A DNA stretch of 8,683 bases from Firmicutes bacterium UBA6418 (GTDB lineage: Bacteria; Bacillota; Clostridia; Peptostreptococcales; Anaerovoracaceae), in the NCBI GenBank assembly GCA_002439735.1, contig DJPG01000031.1, positions 1 through 8,683 on the forward strand, read 5' to 3'. The position numbers and the translations under genes were made by a program. This document shows, one piece after another, positions 1 through 4,620 of this stretch (within the stretch, counting starts at the first letter, position 1; each line of letters starts with the position of its first letter). Below the pieces are notes generated by a model. It was not told where the DNA came from. It did not search any database and saw only the letters and a list, made by a program, of their open reading frames with translations.

Positions 1-124
1 CCGACATAATGTTGCACAGCCATCCGACGCTGTCAACGTCCGGATCTTCTCTGATGCTGTCGAAAATACTCGTTTCGATAAAATCCACCAAGCTTTCCGC
101 TTCGTCTTTCGTAATTTCAATCAT
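1..124 (-). CDS. Small phage protein, 3' end beyond the window (partial)
   Basis: The reading frame starts with ATG at 124 and stays open to the window edge, giving 41 residues (MIEITKDEAESLVDFIE..., then ...DVDSVGWLCNIMS). The ATG overlaps the TGA of the HTH gene above it in an ATGA junction, and a GGAGGGTGA ribosome binding site lies just upstream, so translation is probably coupled. The visible part is acidic and looks helical. It has no catalytic motif, signal peptide or membrane segment. It resembles short uncharacterised proteins of Firmicutes phage early regions, but I do not recognise a named family. The 3' end is outside the window, so the full length is unknown. Confidence 0.75.
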   Translation of the reverse strand, partial: MIEITKDEAESLVDFIETSIFDSIREDPDVDSVGWLCNIMS

Positions 125-690
125 TTGTCACCCTCCATCATAAATTCTGCATCAAACCCGTTTCGGAAGATCTCGCTGACCAGGTCGTACAGGTACTGCG
201 ATTCGGATCGGCTTTCCGGCTTTACGGCATCCAGGATGCTCTCGATCCGCGCAAGGTATTTGCGGCGTGCCGGCTTTGACGGTGCCAGAACCGGTTTTGC
301 AGATGTTTCTGCAGGTTCTTTGACTTCTTCTGCAGGCGTTTCTTTCGGCGGATCGTTCAGGTTGTAGACTTTTACCGGCGGCGCGTCCAGCTTGTGGTAC
401 ATCGTTTCTCCGGCGCTGAACAAGCGCCTGCTAATGCGCTCTACTTTGCGGCTTGCTTGATTTTTCAGCACATAATGATTATCCGTAATTTCAATGACGA
501 TCCAAATTCCGCCCTTCCCATCGCCCATCGTGTCATACAGGCAAATTCCTCCCGGTTTTGAAATTTTTTTAATTCTTTCGTACATGCTGCTGTAGCTGAC
601 ACCTGCTTCTTGTGCGATGTCCTTGATTGTTTTACCGTCTTCGCGCCTGCACATGATTTCATAGTCGGTCAAATTATATTTCTTCCCCAT
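121..690 (-). CDS. Helix-turn-helix protein with Pro/Ala-rich linker, function unknown
   Basis: A 189-residue protein with an N-terminal helix-turn-helix at about residues 18-44 (DGKTIKDIAQEAGVSYSSMY...), of the kind used to bind DNA. A probable small beta domain follows at about 48-110 (GGIWIVIEITDNHYVLKN). Next come a Pro/Ala/Glu-rich linker at 113-142 and a helical C-terminal segment at 143-183. ATG at 690 is preceded by an AGGAGGG ribosome binding site, and the gene begins 11 bases after the stop of the previous gene. Its place at the downstream end of a replication operon would suit a regulator acting on this or the next phage region, but that is inference. The HTH is the only part I can assign. 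I see no recombinase or nuclease motif. Confidence 0.8.
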   Translation of the reverse strand: MGKKYNLTDYEIMCRREDGKTIKDIAQEAGVSYSSMYERIKKISKPGGICLYDTMGDGKGGIWIVIEITDNHYVLKNQASRKVERISRRLFSAGETMYHKLDAPPVKVYNLNDPPKETPAEEVKEPAETSAKPVLAPSKPARRKYLARIESILDAVKPESRSESQYLYDLVSEIFRNGFDAEFMMEGDK

Positions 691-701
691 GTCGTTCCCT
701 C

Positions 702-1061
702 CTAGATAAAACTGGTCTGTGGATCATACTCACCCGGATCTTTGGTCGTCAGCCGGTTTCCCTGCTGCCGAAGACGCTCCACACGGTCCGTCTGATCTAA
801 ATTTGCCATGTAGTCATCGTCGACCTCTTCCGGGGTCGGGATGAAATATTCCGGCGGCAGATCCAGACCGCTTATGCTGCATAGCTCCATGATCTGTCTT
901 TTCTCGTAGATGATGTGGTTTCTGGTCAGGTTCATGTTCGTGCCGTCCGGCCAGAACGGATCCTGCCCGCCGTGGGTTTTTAAATGTTCGTGCGTCCGGA
1001 ACTCGCGCTGCAGGTTTTCGCACATAGCCTTTAACTTATCTTGCTCGCTTTTATCCTTCAT
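702..1061 (-). CDS. Conserved phage hypothetical protein (DPFWPDG motif)
   Basis: A 119-residue protein starting at ATG 1061. This ATG overlaps the upstream TGA in an ATGA junction and has a strong AAAAGGAG site at 1067-1074. A longer version from 1088 would ignore that site and lengthen the overlap, so I rejected it. The centre (about residues 31-58) carries a striking motif, HGGQDPFWPDGTNMNLTRNH, followed by IIYEKRQIMELC. The N-terminus is charged and helical, and the C-terminal third is acidic and then polar. I believe such proteins recur in early regions of Firmicutes phages, but I know no function. It has no transmembrane segment. The conserved-looking D/W/D/N/R/H residues could form an active or nucleic-acid-binding site, which is speculation. 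Confidence 0.8.
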   Translation of the reverse strand: MKDKSEQDKLKAMCENLQREFRTHEHLKTHGGQDPFWPDGTNMNLTRNHIIYEKRQIMELCSISGLDLPPEYFIPTPEEVDDDYMANLDQTDRVERLRQQGNRLTTKDPGEYDPQTSFI

Positions 1062-1369
1062 GACTTCTCCTTTTCTTCTTCCCTCCACCGCTGGCCGCAG
1101 AGCGGGCAGAACCTATAATCATCTGCCGTCCCGGCTTCTGCGATCATGGTTTCCTTACAGCGCCGGCAGGTAAACCGGCCGCGGTCATCTTCATCGACTT
1201 CCGGCGGCATCGGTACCTGATACTGCATCAACCTGTCGGCGTACTTAAACATTGTCTGGATCTCGAACTTGGTTGCCGGATCACCGCCGCGCCGCAGGCT
1301 GATCTTTCGGATCTCATCGAACCACTTCATCGCTTTCTGCGGCGTCAACTCGCTCTGCTTTGGTGTCAT
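1058..1369 (-). CDS. Zinc-ribbon protein, function unknown
   Basis: A 103-residue protein. The N-terminal half (about 10-52) is helical and basic. The C-terminal half holds a rubredoxin-like zinc ribbon: CRRC at residues 68-71 and CPLCGQRW at 88-95, that is C-x2-C...C-x2-C with 16 residues between the pairs. The highly charged tail is EEEKEKS. ATG at 1369 overlaps the stop of the DnaD-like gene (ATGA), with a GGAGGGG site upstream, so the two products are probably made together. It sits where many Firmicutes phages carry a DnaC-type helicase loader, but it has no Walker A or AAA+ motif and cannot be one. A nucleic-acid-binding or protein-docking role is inferred only from the ribbon. Confidence 0.8.
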   Translation of the reverse strand: MTPKQSELTPQKAMKWFDEIRKISLRRGGDPATKFEIQTMFKYADRLMQYQVPMPPEVDEDDRGRFTCRRCKETMIAEAGTADDYRFCPLCGQRWREEEKEKS

Positions 1370-2211
1370 ATTCCCCTCCGTTCGATATCCCGCTGCGCAT
1401 AGTCATCATAGGTTCGGATACCCTCTTTCTTCCAGTTGCTTAGGATCCCGATGACGTATCCCAGATTCGGCTGTCCATTTAGGACTGCCTTGGCGATTGC
1501 CTCTTCGCATAGATCCGGATCCCACGTCCGGTAGATCCGATCCAGAGACTCAATCTCTTTCTCGGTTGGCTGCCGGCCGAAACTGGAAACAAAAAATCCA
1601 CAGAGATGATCATGATGATGATTCGAATTTTCGCCTGTATTCTTTTTGTTAAAGTAATTATTATCATCATCTCTTTTTTTTGTTATATTTTTATTATCTA
1701 TATCCTTACCTAACTCTAACTCTATCCTATCCTTACTCTTACCTAACTCTAACCTAACCTGTGTCTCCAAATTGTATCCATTCTGGATACATGCGCATTT
1801 TTCAACGTTTTCTTCGATTTCCTCTGTTTTTTGTGTATCCAGACTGTATCCAGATTGTGTACACTCCGTATCTAACGTGTACGCCTTGTTTTTCTTGATG
1901 CTTAGCCGCGATTTTTCTTCCGTGTAAACTGTCGCCTTGTACCGGTCATTCTGGATGTAATTATGTATTTTCCAGTGCTTGATGACCACGACGCCGGATT
2001 CGAACGGAATAATGAACTTTTTCATAACCAAAATCTTGACGTCATCATCACTCGCGCCGATCATCCGCTGGATCTTCTTCGGGTTGTTGATAAACCCGTC
2101 ATCGTCCGCACGCATAGACAGGTGAAAATACAGCGACTGTGCGCTCAAAGGCATATCCAAAAATGCGTCGCTGTCGATTATGGTCTTAGCGAACATCCGA
2201 CGTTCGGCCAT
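1366..2211 (-). CDS. DnaD-domain phage replication initiator
   Basis: A 281-residue protein. Residues 1-105 look like the winged-helix domain of phage replisome organisers (FAKTIIDSDAFLDMPLSAQSLYFHLSM, then KHWKIHNYIQNDRYK). Residues 106-205 are a low-complexity, Asn/Asp/Lys-rich linker. Residues 207-268 are a DnaD/DnaB_2-type domain ending in the family's Tyr-x-x-x-Ile-Leu-x-x-Trp signature (YVIGILSNW, 252-260). Proteins of this kind bind the phage origin and recruit the host helicase machinery. ATG at 2211 has a near-ideal GGAGGTGA site at 2218-2225 and overlaps the 3' end of rusA by 34 bases. The linker DNA departs sharply from its surroundings: AT-rich, almost G-free on the plus strand, and full of repeats. 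I read this as an embedded origin, annotated separately. Family assignment is confident; the exact partner proteins are not known. Confidence 0.9.
   Translation of the reverse strand: MAERRMFAKTIIDSDAFLDMPLSAQSLYFHLSMRADDDGFINNPKKIQRMIGASDDDVKILVMKKFIIPFESGVVVIKHWKIHNYIQNDRYKATVYTEEKSRLSIKKNKAYTLDTECTQSGYSLDTQKTEEIEENVEKCACIQNGYNLETQVRLELGKSKDRIELELGKDIDNKNITKKRDDDNNYFNKKNTGENSNHHHDHLCGFFVSSFGRQPTEKEIESLDRIYRTWDPDLCEEAIAKAVLNGQPNLGYVIGILSNWKKEGIRTYDDYAQRDIERRGI
1705..1753 (+). repeat. 16-bp direct repeat, 33-bp period, in a G-free tract
   Basis: CTTACCTAACTCTAAC occurs exactly at 1705-1720 and 1738-1753, 33 bases apart. That is three turns of the 11-bp phasing and also eleven codons. Between and after the copies are further variants such as CTATCCTATCC and CTAACCTAACC. 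The repeat is in frame and encodes LELGK twice (residues 154-158 and 165-169), so a protein-level origin by duplication cannot be excluded. It lies wholly inside the G-free run 1683-1760 and may be part of the unwinding region of the candidate origin. Confidence 0.6.
1773..1791. repeat. 19-bp hyphenated palindrome of the same motif
   Basis: TGTATCCA-TTC-TGGATACA is a perfect inverted repeat with 8-base arms and a 3-base centre. Each arm is the core of the phased array at 1834-1854, and the right arm read on the minus strand extends to TGTATCCAG. I did not see TGTATCCA elsewhere in the window by eye. It lies between the phased array and the G-free AT-rich block. It could be a dimer binding site for the initiator or a cruciform. 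Confidence 0.65.
1834..1888 (+). repeat. 11-bp-phased TGTATCCA iteron-like array
   Basis: Two exact copies of TGTATCCAGA lie at 1834-1843 and 1845-1854, 11 bases apart. At the same 11-base step come degenerate units TGTGTACACTC (1856), CGTATCTAACG (1867) and, weakly, TGTACGCCTTG (1878). Eleven is about one helical turn and is not a multiple of three, so successive copies are read in different codon frames (SGY, then LDT). This argues that the repeat is kept for DNA binding rather than for protein sequence. The likely ligand is the initiator's own N-terminal domain. The first two units are certain repeats, the next two plausible, the last doubtful. Confidence 0.6.
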
Positions 2212-2645
2212 ACTTCCTCACCTCCGACTTCCCAGATCCAGACATAGACCGCCGGTTCCTCGGCATACTCTTTTATGTTGTAATTCCGCACGATCTGCGC
2301 ATCGTCGCCGTAGGCAATGCCGTTCAGCGCGTCGCACACGATTTTTGCGATGTTGTCCGCGTCCGGTTTTTTGGTCGGTTTCAGTCTGCCGGCTTTAATC
2401 TCCGCCAGCTGCTTCTTCGTCATCGATTTCGGGATCGGGTATCCGGCATAGATCGTCATGCCGATCGGCTCCTTATTGAACCATTTCTTATCCGGATTCG
2501 ATGCCAGATACTGCTGCTTGACCAGATTCTCATATAAAACCGTGTTTTCCGGCGTGATGCTCTGGCTTCTACCCAGCTTCGGGTTATAAAATGTCCGCGA
2601 CCGCGCTTTGCCTTTCGGCGGTCCGGGGATTTTAAAAAATATCAC
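2178..2645 (-). CDS. rusA: RusA-family Holliday junction resolvase
   Basis: A 155-residue endodeoxyribonuclease that would cut branched recombination and replication intermediates. The N-terminus FKIPGPPKGKARSR is typical of RusA. The active-site block KKPDADNIAKIVCDALNG (92-109), followed by AYGDDAQIV (111-119), supplies the expected acidic residues: D95, D97 and D114 or D115. K101 sits four residues after D97, as K76 does after D72 in E. coli RusA. The start is GTG at 2645, three bases after the stop of a six-codon in-frame leader. An AGAGG site lies about seven bases upstream. Homologues normally begin right at this strand, which supports the GTG. The last 34 bases overlap the initiator gene, so the C-terminal residues may be little constrained. 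Confidence 0.9.
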   Translation of the reverse strand: MIFFKIPGPPKGKARSRTFYNPKLGRSQSITPENTVLYENLVKQQYLASNPDKKWFNKEPIGMTIYAGYPIPKSMTKKQLAEIKAGRLKPTKKPDADNIAKIVCDALNGIAYGDDAQIVRNYNIKEYAEEPAVYVWIWEVGGEEVWPNVGCSLRP

Positions 2646-2648
2646 TTT

Positions 2649-2669
2649 TCAGCCTCTTTTCTTACTCAT
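2649..2669 (-). other. Six-codon leader ORF in frame with rusA (tentative)
   Basis: ATG at 2669 has an AAGGA site at 2675-2679, five bases away, and reads MSKKRG before a TGA at 2651-2649. The next codon but one is the GTG of rusA, in the same frame. It may be a leader whose termination feeds re-initiation at GTG, or an old upstream start cut off by a nonsense codon. The peptide is too short for any coding test. Confidence 0.3.
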
Positions 2670-2715
2670 TGGTATCCTTGCTTCAAAATTCGTTTTTCGT
2701 CCGTCTGCGGCGATC

Positions 2716-2729
2716 CTGTGAGCTCACAG
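2716..2729. promoter_or_regulatory. 14-bp perfect palindrome between ssb and rusA
   Basis: CTGTGAGCTCACAG is a perfect palindrome placed five bases after the ssb stop codon, in the longest intergenic gap of the window (2646-2734, 89 bases). On the minus strand it is not followed by a run of T, so it is not an obvious intrinsic terminator. It could be an operator for a dimeric repressor or a stem in the mRNA. It resembles the CRP half-sites TGTGA/TCACA but with two bases between them instead of six, so it is not a CRP site. The rest of the gap holds the leader ORF and no recognisable promoter. Confidence 0.4.
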
Positions 2730-2734
2730 AGGGT

Positions 2735-3139
2735 CTAAAACGGTATGTCGCCCTCTACGTCTTCAAATCCATCCGGAGCCGGATCATTGTACTGCGCATC
2801 CGGTGATGCTTTCTGCGCTCGGTCGCCCCATTCTAAAAATTCCACTCTGTCAGCTATAACATCCGTGGTGAAAACCGTCCTGCCGTCCTTGTCTTTATAG
2901 CTTCCAGTCTGGATCCTGCCTTGCACGCCGACCAGGCGTCCCTTGGCAAGAAACCGCTCGCAGTTTTCCGCCTGCTTGCCGAAGCAGGTGACCCTTGGAA
3001 AGTCCGTCTGCTTCTCGCCGTCTTTTCTCGGCGGCCGATCGATCGCCACGCTGAACGTGCAGACCGCCATCTGGGATCCTGCCGCATACCGCACTTCCGG
3101 ATCACGGGTTAATCTTCCGATCAGTACCACGCTATTCAT
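2735..3139 (-). CDS. ssb: Single-stranded DNA-binding protein
   Basis: A 134-residue SSB. The OB-fold runs from residue 1 to about 105: MNSVVLIGRLTRDPEVRY, then CTFSVAIDR, then FPRVTCFGKQAENCERFLAKG and VGVQGRIQTGSYKDKDG. A short disordered acidic linker follows, and then the classic C-terminal hook EGDIPF, which in this family docks partner proteins. I chose ATG 3139 because SSBs start at MNxVxLxGRL and a GAGG site precedes it; an upstream in-frame codon adds 13 residues unlike the family. The start overlaps the MazG-like gene by 8 bases. It probably coats ssDNA made by the YqaJ exonuclease and at the fork. The length is slightly under that of bacterial SSB, as is common in phages. Confidence 0.93.
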   Translation of the reverse strand: MNSVVLIGRLTRDPEVRYAAGSQMAVCTFSVAIDRPPRKDGEKQTDFPRVTCFGKQAENCERFLAKGRLVGVQGRIQTGSYKDKDGRTVFTTDVIADRVEFLEWGDRAQKASPDAQYNDPAPDGFEDVEGDIPF

Positions 3140-3443
3140 TCGCTGCCTCGCTTTCCATCCGCCGGAGCTGACGCTCAATCTTATAATCCATCTCGCATTC
3201 GACCTTTTGCTCTGCCTTGAGCAGATGCTTCATCTGCGTCAGCATGACTTCCACGTCGGCGATCTCTTCCACCATGCCGGATATCAGGAAGGAGATCCTC
3301 TGCTGATCATCGCCCTCATACCGCCGGAAGCGTGCGATCGCGTGGATCAGCTCCGCCAGCTCTTCGGTCGCAACGTTCAGCTGCGCGTCCAAGCCGTAGT
3401 GGTCCGCAATGCGCTTGATGTCGTCTTTTCTTTTTTCGTCCAT
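3132..3443 (-). CDS. MazG-like NTP pyrophosphohydrolase
   Basis: A 103-residue all-alpha protein of the MazG/dUTPase-2 superfamily type, whose members hydrolyse (d)NTPs to monophosphate and pyrophosphate using metal ions. The signature acidic residues are present: E27-E28-L-A-E31 on the first helix, and E60-I-A-D63 on the second (VEEIADVEVML). A basic helical tail follows at 76-97. The small size fits the minimal phage versions. I start at ATG 3443 because an AAAGGA site (3450-3455) sits six bases before it. A GTG at 3458 would add five residues but lies upstream of that site. A strong hairpin precedes the site. A role in cleaning or adjusting the nucleotide pool, or in lowering an alarmone, is family-level inference; the substrate cannot be read from the sequence. 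Confidence 0.78.
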   Translation of the reverse strand: MDEKRKDDIKRIADHYGLDAQLNVATEELAELIHAIARFRRYEGDDQQRISFLISGMVEEIADVEVMLTQMKHLLKAEQKVECEMDYKIERQLRRMESEAANE

Positions 3444-3449
3444 GTCGTA

Positions 3450-3455
3450 TCCTTT
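3450..3455 (-). promoter_or_regulatory. Ribosome binding site deciding the MazG-like start
   Basis: AAAGGA on the minus strand, six bases before ATG 3443. It lies downstream of the alternative GTG at 3458, so it favours the shorter protein. Confidence 0.6.
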
Positions 3456-3459
3456 CACA

Positions 3460-3488
3460 GCCGCCGCAAGGGTTTTCCCCGCAGCGGC
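3460..3488. promoter_or_regulatory. GC-rich intergenic hairpin before the MazG-like gene
   Basis: Arms GCCGC (3460-3464) and GCGGC (3484-3488) pair, extended by GC steps and GGG/CCC around a TTTT loop (AAAA in the minus-strand RNA). Read on the plus strand the stem is followed by CTTTTA, like a weak intrinsic terminator. On the minus strand it is followed at once by the ribosome binding site of the MazG-like gene. It may therefore stop antisense transcripts, act as an mRNA processing or stability element, or tune translation. The 57-base gap holds nothing else. Confidence 0.5.
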
Positions 3489-3500
3489 CTTTTATCTGTC

Positions 3501-4211
3501 CTATGCGATAACCGTAAACTGCGGCATGTCTTCCAGTGCTTCCTGAAGATAGCATTTGATTTTTTGCATCGCATCGATCTGCCATGCCCCGCCATCCGCT
3601 TCATAGATGGCACACTCTACGCCGCGGCCCTCACGCATCCGGAAGATAAAATCAGATTCCGGTTGGTCAATTTCAAGGAACGTTCTGAACGGCTTCAGCC
3701 GAACCGGACTTGGCAGGATTGCCTCGCCCTTTGACGCCAGTCCCGTTTTGATAGTCGCTTTCTGTGAAATACCATCGTCACCATACTGTGCAACGGTTCC
3801 GGATTCCACAGTACCTGCAAATCGCAGAAGCAATTCACGGTCCTCGTTCGGAATGAATTTTGACTGGATGCCGATACAGAAGCTTTCCTGATCCATGAAC
3901 TGCCCGAACGGGAATTTCGGAAGCAGTGCTTCTGCCTTTACCAAATACTCACGATCATGGTTGTAGTCCAGTTCGGAACACAGTGTGACGGCTGTCGGGC
4001 TTTCTACGACAACAAGGAATTTTTCGTCCATTTCGGTTTCCGCTTTGATAAAATCCAGAAAGCTTGTCAGCGTATGCACCGCAACGGTGTCGGCTTTCGG
4101 CAAATACATTTCAACGCGATACAATGGCTTGTCCGAATAATGTTCGCCGTTGTACTCCTCAACAACTGGTTCTTTCAGCCCAACAATGTACTGTAATGCT
4201 TCTTTTAACAT
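3501..4211 (-). CDS. Conserved phage protein downstream of RecT, function unknown
   Basis: A 236-residue soluble protein. ATG at 4211 lies two bases past the stop of the previous gene, and its AAAGGTG site lies inside that gene, so the pair is coupled. Visible parts are an N-terminal helix and strand (LKEALQYIVGLKEPVVEEYNG), a central stretch VHTLTSFLDFIK (45-56), and FLVVVESPTAVTLCSEL (65-81). The most ordered-looking block is at 166-193 (LPSPVRLKPFRTFLEIDQPE, then SDFIFRMREG). This block recalls the DUF2303/YfdQ phage family, in which a Pro-x-x-hydrophobic-x-Pro-Phe-Arg-Thr-Phe element occurs; I recall this only loosely. No catalytic motif or membrane segment is seen. Position between RecT and SSB suggests DNA metabolism. 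Confidence 0.78.
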   Translation of the reverse strand: MLKEALQYIVGLKEPVVEEYNGEHYSDKPLYRVEMYLPKADTVAVHTLTSFLDFIKAETEMDEKFLVVVESPTAVTLCSELDYNHDREYLVKAEALLPKFPFGQFMDQESFCIGIQSKFIPNEDRELLLRFAGTVESGTVAQYGDDGISQKATIKTGLASKGEAILPSPVRLKPFRTFLEIDQPESDFIFRMREGRGVECAIYEADGGAWQIDAMQKIKCYLQEALEDMPQFTVIA

Positions 4212-4213
4212 TC

Positions 4214-4606
4214 CTATTCACCTTTTACCTTTCTAAAATCGACGATCGTCTCCTCTGCGATCTCACCTGTTTCCGGATCAACCTGCGATGCGTCCAGCAT
4301 CATCTGGCCTTTCAGCTGATTATTACCGTATTCTTCGGCGATCACCTCGCCGGTTCGCAGGTCTTTTCCGGTCGCGAATTGTGTCACCAGTTCGCCCTGA
4401 CTGGCCAGTTTTTCGGTCACCTTGAGCGATGCAACAACATTGTCACGTTGTTCATTCTGCACAAACGTCATCTTGATGGTGATCTCTCTTTTGTCCTTGA
4501 ACGGCGTGTTGCGATCCTGTAGGTTTTCCATCACCCGATCGAACGAATGTTGGAACTTGTCCTGCAGCGCGCCGCCGACCATTTCCTTTAAGTCAATTTT
4601 ACTCAT
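4214..4606 (-). CDS. Phage 'replication terminator protein'-type conserved protein
   Basis: A 130-residue acidic protein. The N-terminus MSKIDLKEMVGGALQDKF, then VMENLQDRNTPFKDKREITIKMTF, matches my memory of a widespread Firmicutes phage family annotated 'replication terminator protein'. The label is historical and I know of no proof of the activity. Residues 39-70 look like beta strands, and the C-terminal half is loop-rich (ATGKDLRTGEVIAEEYG). There are no catalytic motifs. ATG 4606 follows an AAAGGCGG site, 14 bases after the RecT stop. It is followed at once by the 236-residue gene, and the RecT-this-next trio is probably a conserved cassette. An accessory role in recombination or replication is inferred from position only. 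Confidence 0.7.
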   Translation of the reverse strand: MSKIDLKEMVGGALQDKFQHSFDRVMENLQDRNTPFKDKREITIKMTFVQNEQRDNVVASLKVTEKLASQGELVTQFATGKDLRTGEVIAEEYGNNQLKGQMMLDASQVDPETGEIAEETIVDFRKVKGE

Positions 4607-4620
4607 AATTTACCGCCTTT

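Larger units (their letters stand above)
1655..1888. other. Candidate phage replication origin inside the initiator gene
   Basis: Several DNA-level signals are packed into the linker-coding part of the initiator gene. Repeated TGTATCCA motifs lie at 1773-1791 and 1834-1888. A 16-bp direct repeat lies at 1705-1720 and 1738-1753. Positions 1683-1760 contain no G on the plus strand. Positions 1655-1702 have only about 6 G/C in 48 bases, against roughly half elsewhere in the window. In gene order the motif array comes first and the AT-rich, strand-asymmetric block second, which is the arrangement of the lambda origin inside gene O. Known phages in which the origin lies inside the initiator gene make this plausible. 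No binding or replication data are available, so this is an inference from sequence structure. Confidence 0.55.

Noticed and set aside
1602..1630. CAT/GAT triplet repeats encoding HHHDH as a metal-binding or special element
   Set aside because: It is a short low-complexity stretch within the linker and has no partner ligands or clear repeat beyond a few triplets.
2716..2729. CRP-like site TGTGA..TCACA
   Set aside because: The half-sites are two bases apart instead of six, and the likely hosts do not use a classical CRP at such a site.
3140..3178. N-terminal extension of SSB by 13 residues
   Set aside because: SSBs begin at MNxVxLxGRL; the extension reads through the MazG-like gene and has no family counterpart.
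3460..3493. Intrinsic terminator ending the minus-strand operon
   Set aside because: On the minus strand the stem is followed by TGTGAAAGG and a start codon, not a T-run, and genes continue in the same direction.
2943..3734. Long plus-strand open frame of 263 codons antisense to ssb, the MazG-like gene and the 236-residue gene
   Set aside because: It runs antisense across three well-supported genes. Its product has no family signature and is rich in residues expected from complementing coding frames, and no ribosome binding site is evident. It is a shadow frame.
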